Notes: generated by a model from the letters alone, not told the origin. Positions 48,871 to 58,141 are shown, numbered from the stretch's first letter. The stretch: DNA of 64,000 bases from RPRB01 sp035519675 (GCA_035519675.1 DATIWB010000023.1:124001-188000); one strand, 5' to 3'. Program-made: numbers and translations.

Positions 48871-51800
48871 TGCTGGGCCACCTCCTCATCGCCCTGGCGC
48901 TCGCGGCGAGCCCGGCATCCACCAGCACCAAGGCCAAGGGCAAGCCCAAGCCCCCGGCGGGCAAGAAGGCTCCGCCCCCGGCCAAGCCCGCGCCTGCTCC
49001 GGCCGACGCGGCGGCAGCCACCGCCACGCCGGAGAAGCAGGACGTGCAGCCCGCCCAGAAGCCCAGCCTGAGCCTGGCGGGGACGGGGCGCACCCCCGAG
49101 GAGCAGAAGCAGCTGGACGAGCTTCAAGACATGCTCCGCTCGTACGAGGACGAGTCGCGCGACTTCAAGCGCGACGTGCAGCTGCTGGTGGAGAAGAAGT
49201 ACGAGGAGAAGCGCAGCGACCTCGCCGCCAGCTACGAGAAGGCCATCCGCGACCTGGAGGTGAACGAGCGGAAGGACCGGCTCGACGCCATCGCCCAGTT
49301 CGAGGAGTTCCTGCAGCGCTACCCGGACGAACCCCGCTACACCCCGGACGTCATGTTCCGGCTGGCCGAGCTCTACTACGAGCGCAGCGCGGACGATCAC
49401 GCGGTGGCGATGCGCGCTTACGAGGAGCAGCTGAAGCGGGTGGACCCCTCCAGCAACACCCCGCCTCCGCCCGAGCCGGCGGTGGATTTCCGCCAGTCGA
49501 TCGGCCTCTACCGGCAGCTGCTGGAGCGCTTCCCCAGGTTCAAGTTCAACGACGCCACCACCTACCTGCTCGGCTACTGCCTGGAGAAGCAGAACGACTT
49601 CGAGGGCGCACAGCAGGCGTACCGCGACGTCATCGAGGACTACCCGAAGAGCAAGTTCGTCACCGAGGCCTGGGTCCGCATCGGCGAGTACTACTTCGAC
49701 GACTACGACGACCCGGAGGCGCTCCCCCGGGCCGCGGTTGCGTACGAGAACGCGATCAAGGACACCCAGAGCCCGCTCTACGACAAGTCGCTCTACAAGC
49801 TGGGGTGGACCTACTACCGCCAGGACCGCTTCGAGCCCGCGGTGCAGCGCTTCCTCCAGCTGGTCGACCACTACGACAAGACCGGGGTGAAGAAGGACGG
49901 CAAGGCCACCGGCGACCTCCGCGGCGAGGCCGTGCAGTACACGGCGATCAGCTTCGCCGACGAGAAGTGGGGGTCGGTGGAGAAGGCCAAGGCCACCTTC
50001 GCCAGGATGGGCGGCCGGCCATACGAGGCCGAGGTCTACCGGCGGATGGGCGACGTCTACTTCGACCAGACGCGCCACACCGACGCCATCGCCGCCTACC
50101 GGCTGGCGCTGCAGAGGGACCCACTGGCCGACGACGCGCCCAAGCTCCAGCAGAAGATCGTCCAGGCCTACGAGCGTGACCGGAAGCTGAACGAGGCCTT
50201 CGCCGAGTCCGAGGCCCTGGCCAACGCCTACGCCCCGGGCACGCCCTGGTACGAGAAGCACAAGAACGACCCCGAGGTCCTCGCCGCCACCCAGGAGATG
50301 GCGGAGAAGAACCTCTACGGCAGCGCGGTGTACCACCACCAGCAGGCGCTGGCGCTCAAGCAGCAGGGGAAGCTCGAGACGGCGAGGAAGATGTTCGAGT
50401 CCGCGGCCAAGGGCTACGAGGGGTATCTGGCCCGCTTCCCCCGGAGCAAGGCGGCGTACGAGGTGCAGTTCTTCGCCGCCGAGTGCCAGTACAACTCGCT
50501 GCAGTTCGCCAAGGCGGCGAAGAACTACGACGCCATCCGCGACACCGGCGCGGACGACAAGTACCGGAAGGACGCGGCCTACGGCGCGGTGCTCGCCTGG
50601 AGCAAGCTGGTCGAGCAGCTGCAAGAGCAGAAGAAGCTGGCGAAGTACCCGGTGCTGCGGAGCAAGGACCGGCCCGAGGGCGACAAGCCGCAGGGCATCC
50701 CGCTCTCAGCGGAGGAGCAGTCGCTGATCGCCGCCACCGACGCCTTCGTGCAGCTGTCACCGACCGACGAGCGGGCGCCCGGGGTGGCCTACAAGGCCGC
50801 CGAGCTGCTGTACGCCCACAACCAGTTCCCGGACGCCAGGGCCCGGTTCGAGAACATCATCAAGAGCTACCCCAGGAGCGAGGTCAGCAAGTACGCCACC
50901 AACCTCACGGTGGAGACCTTCCTCATCGACAAGGACTGGCGGAGCGTAGAGGAGGTCTCGGCCCGGCTGGCCCAGAACACCGACGTCATCGACCCCAAGA
51001 GCGAGCTGTACAAGGACCTGGTCAAGTTCAAGCTCGCCGGCCGGTTCAAGCTCGCCGACGAGCTGATGGCCCAGGGCGCCTGGGACGAGGCGGCGAAGAA
51101 GTACATCCAGCTGGTGGACGAGGAGCCGAAGCACGAGTTCGCCGACAAGGCGCTGAACAACGCCGCGGTCTGCTACGAGAAGGACCACCGCTTCGAGAGC
51201 GCGCTCAAGCTCTACGAGCGCATCTTCAAGGAGTACCCGAGGAGCAAGCTGGCCGACGCCGCTCTCTTCCGGGTCGCGGTGAACCAGGAGAACTCCTACG
51301 ACTTCGACCGCGCGGTCGGCAGCTACGAGCGGCTGGTGAAGGAGTACCCGGCGAGCAAGGACCGCGAGGCCGCGCTGTACAACGCCGCCCGCCTGCTCGA
51401 GGGCCAGCAGAAGTACCCGCAGGCCGCCGCGGCGTACGCCCGCTACGCCGACATGTTCCCCAGGGCCGAGGACGCGCCGAAGAACCAGTACCGCGCGGCG
51501 CTGGTCTACGAGAAGCAGGGCGACACCCGGAACGAGGTCAAGGCGCTGAACGAATTCGTCCGCCGGTTCGGCGGCAAGGCCAACCAGGGCGAGCTGGTGG
51601 TCGAGGCGCACAAGAAGCTCGGCGACGCCTACGCGAAGTCCGGCAGCCCCAAGGATGCCCGCCGGTCCTGGGAGACCGCGGCCCGGGAGTTCGATCGGAG
51701 GGGCCTCAAGGCCGACGCCGCGCTCCAGGGCGCCGACGCCGCCGCCGAGGCCCGCTTCATGGTGGCCGAGCAGGAGCTCCGAGATTTCGACAAGCTGAAG

Positions 51801-52331
51801 ATCGGCGGCCGGGGCAAGGCCCTGGAGCAGAGCTTCACCCTCAAGCGCGCCGGGGTGAAGAAGGTGCAGGCCAGCTACGCCGAGGTCTTCAAGTACAAGC
51901 GGCTGGAGTGGACCCTGGCGGCGCTCTACCGCCAGGGCTACGTGCTGGAGCGCTTCGGGGCGACCATCAACGAGACCCCGGTGCCTCCGGACGTCAAGCG
52001 GCTGGGCGACGAGGCGGTGGCCGCCTACCAGGACCTCCTCCAGCAGCAGACCGCGGCGCTGGAGGACAAGGCGGTGGAGAGCTACGCCGCGACGCTGGAG
52101 CAGGCACGGAAGAACCGCATCAGCAACGAGTGGACCAAGAAGACCCTCGAGGCGCTCAACCGGTACCGGCCCAAGGAGTACCCGGTGCTGAAAGATCCAA
52201 AGCCGGCCATCGCCGTTGATGTCACATGGCCCGATGGTCTGGTCAGCACCAAGGCGGCGCCGAAGCCGGGAGCCACCACTCCGGCCAAGCCCGGGGCCCC
52301 CGCAGCTCCGGTCGCCGGGGGTGGGTCGTGA
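48870..52331 (+). CDS. gltD: GltD (AgmU)-like periplasmic TPR gliding protein
   Basis: 1153 aa, near the about 1,200 residues of M. xanthus AgmU/GltD. A signal peptide and a Lys/Pro/Ala-rich linker (to about 60) are followed by many TPR units: EFLQRYPDEPRYTPDVMFRL, AYRDVIEDYPKSKFVTEAWV, LYERIFKEYPRSKLADAALF and AAAAYARYADMFPRAEDAPK. Most units have the YP-rich 'outer membrane assembly' TPR style. It shares a TGATG overlap with the upstream gene and GTGA with the next. In M. xanthus gltD, gltE, gltF and gltG are adjacent in this order, which is kept here. Confidence 0.82.
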   Translation: MLGHLLIALALAASPASTSTKAKGKPKPPAGKKAPPPAKPAPAPADAAAATATPEKQDVQPAQKPSLSLAGTGRTPEEQKQLDELQDMLRSYEDESRDFKRDVQLLVEKKYEEKRSDLAASYEKAIRDLEVNERKDRLDAIAQFEEFLQRYPDEPRYTPDVMFRLAELYYERSADDHAVAMRAYEEQLKRVDPSSNTPPPPEPAVDFRQSIGLYRQLLERFPRFKFNDATTYLLGYCLEKQNDFEGAQQAYRDVIEDYPKSKFVTEAWVRIGEYYFDDYDDPEALPRAAVAYENAIKDTQSPLYDKSLYKLGWTYYRQDRFEPAVQRFLQLVDHYDKTGVKKDGKATGDLRGEAVQYTAISFADEKWGSVEKAKATFARMGGRPYEAEVYRRMGDVYFDQTRHTDAIAAYRLALQRDPLADDAPKLQQKIVQAYERDRKLNEAFAESEALANAYAPGTPWYEKHKNDPEVLAATQEMAEKNLYGSAVYHHQQALALKQQGKLETARKMFESAAKGYEGYLARFPRSKAAYEVQFFAAECQYNSLQFAKAAKNYDAIRDTGADDKYRKDAAYGAVLAWSKLVEQLQEQKKLAKYPVLRSKDRPEGDKPQGIPLSAEEQSLIAATDAFVQLSPTDERAPGVAYKAAELLYAHNQFPDARARFENIIKSYPRSEVSKYATNLTVETFLIDKDWRSVEEVSARLAQNTDVIDPKSELYKDLVKFKLAGRFKLADELMAQGAWDEAAKKYIQLVDEEPKHEFADKALNNAAVCYEKDHRFESALKLYERIFKEYPRSKLADAALFRVAVNQENSYDFDRAVGSYERLVKEYPASKDREAALYNAARLLEGQQKYPQAAAAYARYADMFPRAEDAPKNQYRAALVYEKQGDTRNEVKALNEFVRRFGGKANQGELVVEAHKKLGDAYAKSGSPKDARRSWETAAREFDRRGLKADAALQGADAAAEARFMVAEQELRDFDKLKIGGRGKALEQSFTLKRAGVKKVQASYAEVFKYKRLEWTLAALYRQGYVLERFGATINETPVPPDVKRLGDEAVAAYQDLLQQQTAALEDKAVESYAATLEQARKNRISNEWTKKTLEALNRYRPKEYPVLKDPKPAIAVDVTWPDGLVSTKAAPKPGATTPAKPGAPAAPVAGGGS

Positions 52332-53692
52332 GGGGCCTGCTCCTTGTGCTGCTCGCCGCGGTCGGGGTCGCCGCCTGCGGCCATGCACCGGTGGCCGCGC
52401 CTCCGCCCCGGCCGCTCACCACCTCCACCGCCGTCACCCCCGAGGTCCAGGAAGGCGCGGCGAGAGGCCAGGGCGGCCCGCTCGACGCCGACACCCAGGC
52501 GGCCATCGAGCGCGGCATCGCCCAGGGCCGCGGCGGCGACCTCGACGGCGCGCGCCGGACCTTCCAGGACGTCGTCCAGCGGAACCCCAACGCCGGCACC
52601 GCCTGGGTGAACCTGGGCGTCCTCGCCGAACGGAAGGGAGACCTGAAGGAGGCCGAGGCGAGCTACCGGCGGGCGGCGCAGACCACCCCCGACCCCCCCG
52701 AGTCGTGGGACTTCCTGGCCCGGCTCCTGGTCCGCACCAAGCGGGCGAGCGAGGCCGAGGCCCTGCTCCGCGGACGGGTCCAGGAGGCGCCCACGGCGCT
52801 CGGCGCTCGCAACGCGCTCACCTGGGTGCTGCTGGAGACCGGCCGGCTCCCGGAGGCCGAGGCCGAGGCGAAGAAGGTCCTCAAGGCCGAGGAGCAGAAC
52901 GTCCGGGCGATGCAGCTGCTCGCCCAGGGGTACTACCGGCAGGGGAAGTACGAGCTGTGCCGGCTGGTGCTGGAGAACGCCCGCGCCGTGGATCCCAAGG
53001 ACCCGGTGACCCACAACGCGCTGGGCACCGTGCTCCTGAAGCTCAAGCAGCGGACCGCGGCGCTCGAGTCGTTCAAGACCGCCGCCTCGCTCCGGCCGGA
53101 CTTCGCCGAGGCGCACAGCAACTTCGGGGCAATGCTGGTGGAGAGCGGCGACTACGACGGCGCGGTGAAGGAGCTCGAGCTGGCGGTCAGCGCGGCGCCC
53201 CAGCTGCTGCCGGCGCGGATGAACCTCGGCAACGCCTACCGGGGCAAGCTCGAGCTGGCGAAGGCCAGGGAGGAGTACGAGAAGGTTGTCGCTGCCGACC
53301 CCACCCTGGCCGACACCTACTACAACCTCGCCATCCTCCACCTGGACTCCGACGTTCCGGGGATGGACACCATCGACCGCTACCACAAGGCCATCGCCTA
53401 CTTCACCACCTACAAGGAGAAGGGCGGGTCGGACGACCGGGTCGAGCAGTACCTCAAGGACGCGGCGAAGGGCATCGACCGGGAGCAGCGCCGCCGCGAG
53501 CGGGAGAAGAAGGACCAGCTGCGCAAGGCCGAGAAGGAGGCCGAGGCGAAGAAGCAGGCCGAGGCCGCGGCGAAGGCCCCGGCTGCGGCGGCCGAGGCGC
53601 CCAAGGCCGCGGAGGCGCCCACCGCCCCCGCCCAGCCGCAACCACAAACGAGCAAGAAGAAGAGCTCTCGCGGTAAGCTGAAGACCCCGTGA
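52328..53692 (+). CDS. gltE: GltE (AglT)-like TPR lipoprotein
   Basis: 454 aa. The lipobox LLAAVGVAAC has Cys17. TPR units span about 70-360 (AWVNLGVLAERKGDLKEAEA, AEALLRGRVQEAPTALGARN, AHSNFGAMLVESGDYDGAVK). The tail is a charged Lys/Glu/Ala helix (REREKKDQLRKAEKEAEAKK) and a Pro/Lys end. It would be anchored in the outer membrane and face the periplasm, like AglT. GTG 52328 overlaps gltD and its stop overlaps gltF, so the three are translated together. Confidence 0.85.
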   Translation: MRGLLLVLLAAVGVAACGHAPVAAPPPRPLTTSTAVTPEVQEGAARGQGGPLDADTQAAIERGIAQGRGGDLDGARRTFQDVVQRNPNAGTAWVNLGVLAERKGDLKEAEASYRRAAQTTPDPPESWDFLARLLVRTKRASEAEALLRGRVQEAPTALGARNALTWVLLETGRLPEAEAEAKKVLKAEEQNVRAMQLLAQGYYRQGKYELCRLVLENARAVDPKDPVTHNALGTVLLKLKQRTAALESFKTAASLRPDFAEAHSNFGAMLVESGDYDGAVKELELAVSAAPQLLPARMNLGNAYRGKLELAKAREEYEKVVAADPTLADTYYNLAILHLDSDVPGMDTIDRYHKAIAYFTTYKEKGGSDDRVEQYLKDAAKGIDREQRRREREKKDQLRKAEKEAEAKKQAEAAAKAPAAAAEAPKAAEAPTAPAQPQPQTSKKKSSRGKLKTP

Positions 53693-54036
53693 CACGCCCC
53701 GTCCTCCCAGCGCTCGTGGCCTGCGCGGCGCTCGCCGTGGCCGCCCCTGCCCGCGCGCAGCCGGACGCCTCGGCCGCGCAGAAGGAGGCCGATCGCGCCG
53801 CGGCGACGGCCAGGCAGGCCCGGGCGGACGTGCGCGCGGCCGCAGCGAGCAAGCCGGCGGCGCGCTCGGCTGGCAAGAAGGTCATCAAGCTCGACACCCT
53901 CACCGTCGAGGGCCGCATCCAGAAACCGGAAGCGTTCTACGTGCTTCCCCGCTCCAGCCTGAACTTCGACGAGCTGCAGAAGTCCGAGAGCTTCGTGCCG
54001 AAGATCGAGAAGAGCGCGCAGAAGGATCCGTTCTAG
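53689..54036 (+). CDS. gltF: GltF-like small periplasmic protein
   Basis: 115 aa. A signal peptide (LVACAALAVAAPARAQ) precedes an Ala-rich helix and a conserved-looking end (IKLDTLTVEGRIQKPEAFYV and LPRSSLNFDELQKSESFVPK). The VEGRIQKPEAFY segment resembles the small Glt/Nfs accessory proteins located between the AglT-like and TonB-like genes. The gltF name rests on that position, not on a strong motif. GTG 53689 overlaps the gltE stop. Confidence 0.65.
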   Translation: MTRPVLPALVACAALAVAAPARAQPDASAAQKEADRAAATARQARADVRAAAASKPAARSAGKKVIKLDTLTVEGRIQKPEAFYVLPRSSLNFDELQKSESFVPKIEKSAQKDPF

Positions 54037-54060
54037 CCCGTGAGAGCACCTGCCCGGCCC

Positions 54061-55380
54061 ATGTCCAAGCCTGCCTCGAGCAGCGCCAAGATCCTCCGCG
54101 TGGGGGTGATCCGCGACGGGAAGATCATCGAGGAGCGCCAGATCCGTCACCCGGGCGCGGTCACCGTCGGGCAGGACGGGACGAACACCTTCGTCATCCC
54201 GGCCAGCGAGCTGCCCGCCACCTTCCCGGTGTTCGAGCACAGGGCCGGGCAGTACACGTTGCTCTTCACCGACCGGATGAACGGCCGGGTGAGGAACAAG
54301 GCCGGCGACCTCGACTTCGCGGGCCTGAAGAGCAAGGGCCTGGTGCAGCGGCGGGGCAGCGTCTGGGCACTGCCGCTCGACGAGTCCGCGAGGGGCAAGA
54401 TCTCGCTTGGCGAGGTGACGCTGCTCTTCCAGTTTGTCAGCCCGCCCCCGGAGCCGGCGCGCATCGAGCTGCCGGCCGAGGTGCGAGGGACGGTGTGGCG
54501 GAGCATCGACCACCTGTTCTTCGGAATCCTCGCCGCCTCGCTCTTCCTCCACTTCGCCGGGGCGGCGTGCATCATTCTCAGCCCCAAGCCGCCCGACAAC
54601 GACCTGGCGCTGGACGAGCTGCCGGACCGCTTCGCAAGGGTGCTGCTGCCCCCGAAGCCGCCCGAGCCCGAGCAGCCCAAGGCGTCGGAGCAGACCGCGC
54701 AGGTCGAGGACAAGAAGGACGTCAAGAAGGACGTGAAGAAGAAGGACCTCCCCGCCGACGCCACCGCACGCAAGGCGGTGCTCCAGCAGAAGGTGGCCGG
54801 CAAGGGCCTGCTGAAGATCCTGGGCTCGGCCGGCGGAAGCGGAGCGCTGTCCGACGTGCTCGGCAGCGGCACCGGCTCGGGAGACGTGGCCGCGGCGCTC
54901 GCCGGCGCCCGCGGGGTGAGCATCGCCACCGCCGACTCGGTGGGAGCCCGCGCCGGGGGCGGCGCCGGGCGCACCGCGGGGATCGGCGACGTCGGCACCT
55001 CGGGCGGCGGCAAGGTCGCCCTGGCCGGCAAGGGCGACGTGAAGGTCTCGGGACGGGTGTCGGCAGCGTCTCCGGAGGTGGACTCCGCGGACGTGGACCG
55101 GGCGGCGCTGTCCCGGTACATCCGCGACCGCCTCGGCGCCATCCGCGGTTGCTACGAGCGCGAGCTGAAGCGCAATCCCAGCCTCAAGGGCAAGGTGGTG
55201 GTGCGGTTCAACATCACCCCCGCGGGCCGGGCCGGCGACATCCGGATCGAGGAGAACACCCTGGGGAGCGCCGAGGTCGGCGCCTGCATCCAGGGCCTGA
55301 TGCGGAGCTGGATCTTCCCCTTCAAGCCGCCCGACGAGGTCCCGGTGCAGTACCCGTTCCTCTTCACCTCGGCCGGGTAG
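54061..55380 (+). CDS. gltG: GltG-like inner-membrane protein with AgmX/PglI (TonB-like) C-terminus
   Basis: 439 aa. The N-terminal 125 residues look FHA-like (LRVGVIRDGKIIEERQI, VTVGQDGTNTFVIPA, VWALPLDESARGKISLGEVT). One membrane helix is at about 165-185 (LFFGILAASLFLHFAGAACI). A Pro/Lys linker and a Gly-rich stretch cross the periplasm, and the end is the AgmX/PglI C-terminal domain (YIRDRLGAIRGCYERELKRN, GKVVVRFNITPAGRAGDIRI, GLMRSWIFPFKPP), a TonB-like fold. Such proteins couple inner-membrane motors to the outer membrane. ATG 54061 is preferred; GTG 54040 is possible. Confidence 0.85.
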   Translation: MSKPASSSAKILRVGVIRDGKIIEERQIRHPGAVTVGQDGTNTFVIPASELPATFPVFEHRAGQYTLLFTDRMNGRVRNKAGDLDFAGLKSKGLVQRRGSVWALPLDESARGKISLGEVTLLFQFVSPPPEPARIELPAEVRGTVWRSIDHLFFGILAASLFLHFAGAACIILSPKPPDNDLALDELPDRFARVLLPPKPPEPEQPKASEQTAQVEDKKDVKKDVKKKDLPADATARKAVLQQKVAGKGLLKILGSAGGSGALSDVLGSGTGSGDVAAALAGARGVSIATADSVGARAGGGAGRTAGIGDVGTSGGGKVALAGKGDVKVSGRVSAASPEVDSADVDRAALSRYIRDRLGAIRGCYERELKRNPSLKGKVVVRFNITPAGRAGDIRIEENTLGSAEVGACIQGLMRSWIFPFKPPDEVPVQYPFLFTSAG

Positions 55381-55411
55381 CGGATGGCCCGCGGATGTAC
55401 GCACGGACGGT

Positions 55412-55441
55412 TTGACACCCCCCGCCAGGGCTCCCTACGCT
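55412..55441 (+). promoter_or_regulatory. Weak promoter candidate upstream of the coiled-coil gene
   Basis: A perfect TTGACA (55412-55417) is followed after 18 bases by TACGCT (55436-55441). A transcript would start a few bases before ATG 55450, which has no clear ribosome site, so the message could be nearly leaderless. This is the first place in the glt run where genes stop overlapping. Confidence 0.3.
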
Positions 55442-55449
55442 CGAACAGG

Positions 55450-56016
55450 ATGCGACCGTCCGTCCGCCTGCCGCTTGTGGCCGCCCTGCTCCTGCTCGGG
55501 GGCGGAACGTCTCGCGCGCAGGGCCCGACCAAGCCGACGACTCCCACCCCCACCCTGGAGCGGGCGGCGGACATCCCGGACCCCGAGAAGCTCACCCGAT
55601 CCACCTCCGCGGTCAGCCGCATGCGCTCGGTGCTGAGCGAGGTGCTCGGCCGGCTCGAGGAGGCACGGGCGACCAAGGACGTGGTGAAGCTCAACTGCGT
55701 CAACGAGAAGCTGACCCAGGTGAAGGGGCTGCTGCGCATCTCCGAGCAGTCCGACGTCGCCCTCCAGGAGGCGGTCTCGAAGAAGGACTCGGTGGCCGCC
55801 GAGCACGAGTACTCGAAGGTGTCCATCGCCAGGACGAAGGTGGACCAGCTGCGGAACGAGGCCGAGCAGTGCATCGGACAGCTCGCGTTCCGCACTGACG
55901 AAAACCTGACGGTGGAGGTGGAAGTTCCCAGCGGGTTGCCAACAGAGGACCCGACGAACCCGACGCCCCCGCCCCCGCCGACGAACCGTCCGCCGCCGGC
56001 GAGCCCGATTCTCTAG
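55450..56016 (+). CDS. Secreted coiled-coil protein of the gliding cluster
   Basis: 188 aa. A signal peptide (LPLVAALLLLGGGTSRAQ) is followed by a helical region (SAVSRMRSVLSEVLGRLEEA, LLRISEQSDVALQEAVSKKD, RTKVDQLRNEAEQCIGQLAF) with two Cys, and a Pro-rich tail. No family is recognised. It lies between gltG and the outer-membrane barrel gene and faces the same way, so it is a candidate periplasmic link between the gliding and export parts. ATG 55450 is the only start that gives a signal peptide. Confidence 0.65.
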   Translation: MRPSVRLPLVAALLLLGGGTSRAQGPTKPTTPTPTLERAADIPDPEKLTRSTSAVSRMRSVLSEVLGRLEEARATKDVVKLNCVNEKLTQVKGLLRISEQSDVALQEAVSKKDSVAAEHEYSKVSIARTKVDQLRNEAEQCIGQLAFRTDENLTVEVEVPSGLPTEDPTNPTPPPPPTNRPPPASPIL

Positions 56017-56169
56017 TCGGGGGGCGTGCACCCCGAAGCGGCGACCTCGGCCGCCTGGCCACCCCCCGAATCCTGGAGCGGGCGCGTGCTTGCATGCTAT
56101 GACGCACGACAGCTTCCGTCCGGATTGGAGAGCACTCTGTACCTGGGAGGACCGGAGCGGTTGAGACGC

Positions 56170-57444
56170 ATGTCGCCGCACGCCCCCCGCGTTCTTCTGC
56201 TTGGCGCGCTCGTCGCGGCCGTGTCGGTGCGCGCGCAGACCACCAGCGTCTCCAGCGCTCTGGGTGACAACAACGGCATTCGCTTCGGGCCGGGGCGGCT
56301 GCACCCGTACTTCGACCTCGAGGGCCGGTACGACTCGGCGGCGGTCTACGTCCCCGTCGATCCCAACAACCCGGCCGGCGCCTACGAGCTGAAGGGCGAC
56401 ATCCTGATGCACTTCCGGCCCGGCTTCCGGCTGGACGTTCCGGGAACGGATGTCACGTTCGGGCTGAACGGCTACTACGACTACGTCTGGTACACGGGCC
56501 TGATCAGCGACACCAGCGCCCCGTCCCGCAGCGAGGCCGGGGCGGACATGCACGCGGAGATCAACCGCGAGGGCGCCGTGGAGCTGGACGTGGCGGACAC
56601 CTTCTCCCGGAGCGACCGGCCGCGGGACATCGGCCTCGGGGTGGCGGTCATCTCGCTCTATAACCAGCTGCGGCTGACCGCGCCCATCCACCCCGGCGGA
56701 CGGGCCTTCGAGGTACGCCCCCACGGTGAGTACTCGGTGGAGTTCTTCAGCTCCTACAGCGGCATCCCCCAGGGGATCGGCCCCTGCCCACCGGGCACCT
56801 GCCCCGGCAACCCGAGCGATCCGAGCGTCAACGACTACCAGAACTACGCCGGCGGCCTGGACATCCACTGGAAGTTCCTGCCCCAGACGGCGCTGATCTT
56901 CGAGTCGAACTTCGAGGGCCGGAGCTACTTCCACCCCGACGCCTCGGTCGTGGCCCCGGGAAAGATCCTCAAGCTGCTCGCCGGGGCGCAGGGCCTGGTG
57001 ACGCCGCGGATCCAGGCCATCCTCAAGGCCGGCTACGCGATCGGCTTCGACGGAGCGGCCTCGACCTTCATCGGCCAGGGCGAAGTGACCTGGACACCCA
57101 ACGAGAGCAGCGCGCTCACCCTGGGCGTGCTCCGGGACGTGAACAACGCGGTGGGCGCGGCCAGCGCCACCGACTTCCGGGTGTACCTCAACACCAAGAC
57201 CTTCCTCATCGGCCGGCTGGGGCTGCACGGCAACTTCGCCTACGACCTCATCGCCTTCACCCAGGGGCGCGGCCAGAACGACCAGCTCTTCAGCATCGAC
57301 ATCGGCCCGGACTACGCGATCGCCCGCTGGTTCATCCTCTCCGCCGGCTACGTGTTCTCCAAGCGGTCGTCGGACTACGCGACGTCGCTGCCGCTGAACT
57401 ACTCGCGGAACGAGGCATACTTGCGCCTCACCTTCACCTACTGA
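56170..57444 (+). CDS. Outer-membrane beta-barrel protein, candidate polysaccharide-export partner
   Basis: 424 aa. A signal peptide (VLLLGALVAAVSVRAQ) is followed by many alternating amphipathic strands, such as LHPYFDLEGRYDSAAVYVP, DVTFGLNGYYDYVWYTGLI, VELDVADTFSR and FLIGRLGLHGNFAYDLIAF, and the last residues EAYLRLTFTY end in an aromatic, the outer-membrane insertion signal. It is followed 14 bp later by a short Wza/OPX lipoprotein. M. xanthus pairs such barrels (Wzp proteins) with short OPX proteins as composite polysaccharide translocons. That match rests on order, size and predicted fold. Confidence 0.75.
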   Translation: MSPHAPRVLLLGALVAAVSVRAQTTSVSSALGDNNGIRFGPGRLHPYFDLEGRYDSAAVYVPVDPNNPAGAYELKGDILMHFRPGFRLDVPGTDVTFGLNGYYDYVWYTGLISDTSAPSRSEAGADMHAEINREGAVELDVADTFSRSDRPRDIGLGVAVISLYNQLRLTAPIHPGGRAFEVRPHGEYSVEFFSSYSGIPQGIGPCPPGTCPGNPSDPSVNDYQNYAGGLDIHWKFLPQTALIFESNFEGRSYFHPDASVVAPGKILKLLAGAQGLVTPRIQAILKAGYAIGFDGAASTFIGQGEVTWTPNESSALTLGVLRDVNNAVGAASATDFRVYLNTKTFLIGRLGLHGNFAYDLIAFTQGRGQNDQLFSIDIGPDYAIARWFILSAGYVFSKRSSDYATSLPLNYSRNEAYLRLTFTY

Positions 57445-57458
57445 GCGCCGCAGCCTTC

Positions 57459-58082
57459 GTGCCCAGAAACCGACTCCTCTCCAGTCTTCTCTGTGCGCTC
57501 GCGCTCTCCGCCGGCTGCAAGGGCCCGCGCGGGTCCGCCGGTGCCACCTTGCGCGCCGACGAGGTGTCCCAGGCCCCGGCCTCGGCCTCGAGCTCCACCA
57601 CGCTCGGGCCCGGCGATCTGATCGAGATCCGGGTCTTCGAGGAGGCGGACCTCTCCGGTCCGTACCGGGTGGCGCCGGGCGGCACCATCGACTTCCCGCT
57701 GTGCGGGAAGATCTCCGTCCAGGGGCTGAACACCTCGGCCACCTCGGACGTGCTGACCCGCTGCCTCGGGGAGAAGTACCTGAAGCACCCCCAGGTCACG
57801 GTGCTGCTCCGCGAGTACAACAGCAAGAAGATCTTCGTCTTCGGCGAGGTCCAGAAGCCGGGCACGTTCCCCTACGAGGAGGACATGTCGATCATCCAGG
57901 CCATCACCATGGCCGGGGGCTTCACCAAGGTGGCGAGCAAGAACGACATCGCGGTGACCCGGCAGGTCGAGGGGCGGGAGACGAAGATCCGGGTGCCGGT
58001 GGCGGACATCGGCACCGGGCGGGAGAAGAACTTCCAGCTCCAGCCCGGGGACATCGTCTTCGTCCCGGAGAGCATCTTCTAG
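57459..58082 (+). CDS. Short polysaccharide export (Wza/OPX) lipoprotein
   Basis: 207 aa. The lipobox LALSAGC has Cys20. The PES domain starts at about 47 with LGPGDLIEIRVFEEADLSGP, then VAPGGTIDFPLCGKISVQGL. One SLBB domain follows (KKIFVFGEVQKPGTFPYEED, IIQAITMAGGFTKVASKNDI) and the protein ends at QLQPGDIVFVPESIF. The C-terminal membrane helix of E. coli Wza is absent, as in the short OPX proteins that need a separate beta-barrel. That barrel is the gene 14 bp upstream. Start GTG 57459. Slime or exopolysaccharide export is likely. Confidence 0.88.
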   Translation: MPRNRLLSSLLCALALSAGCKGPRGSAGATLRADEVSQAPASASSSTTLGPGDLIEIRVFEEADLSGPYRVAPGGTIDFPLCGKISVQGLNTSATSDVLTRCLGEKYLKHPQVTVLLREYNSKKIFVFGEVQKPGTFPYEEDMSIIQAITMAGGFTKVASKNDIAVTRQVEGRETKIRVPVADIGTGREKNFQLQPGDIVFVPESIF

Positions 58083-58141
58083 AGCTCCGAGGAGCCCGAG
58101 GCCCGGCGCCGCAGCGTCGGCGGTGCTACCAGTGCAGCGTC

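Noticed and set aside
49805..52219. Alternative frames inside gltD
   Set aside because: Their translations are Arg/Gly/Ala-rich shadows; the gltD frame alone has TPR periodicity and coupled starts on both sides.
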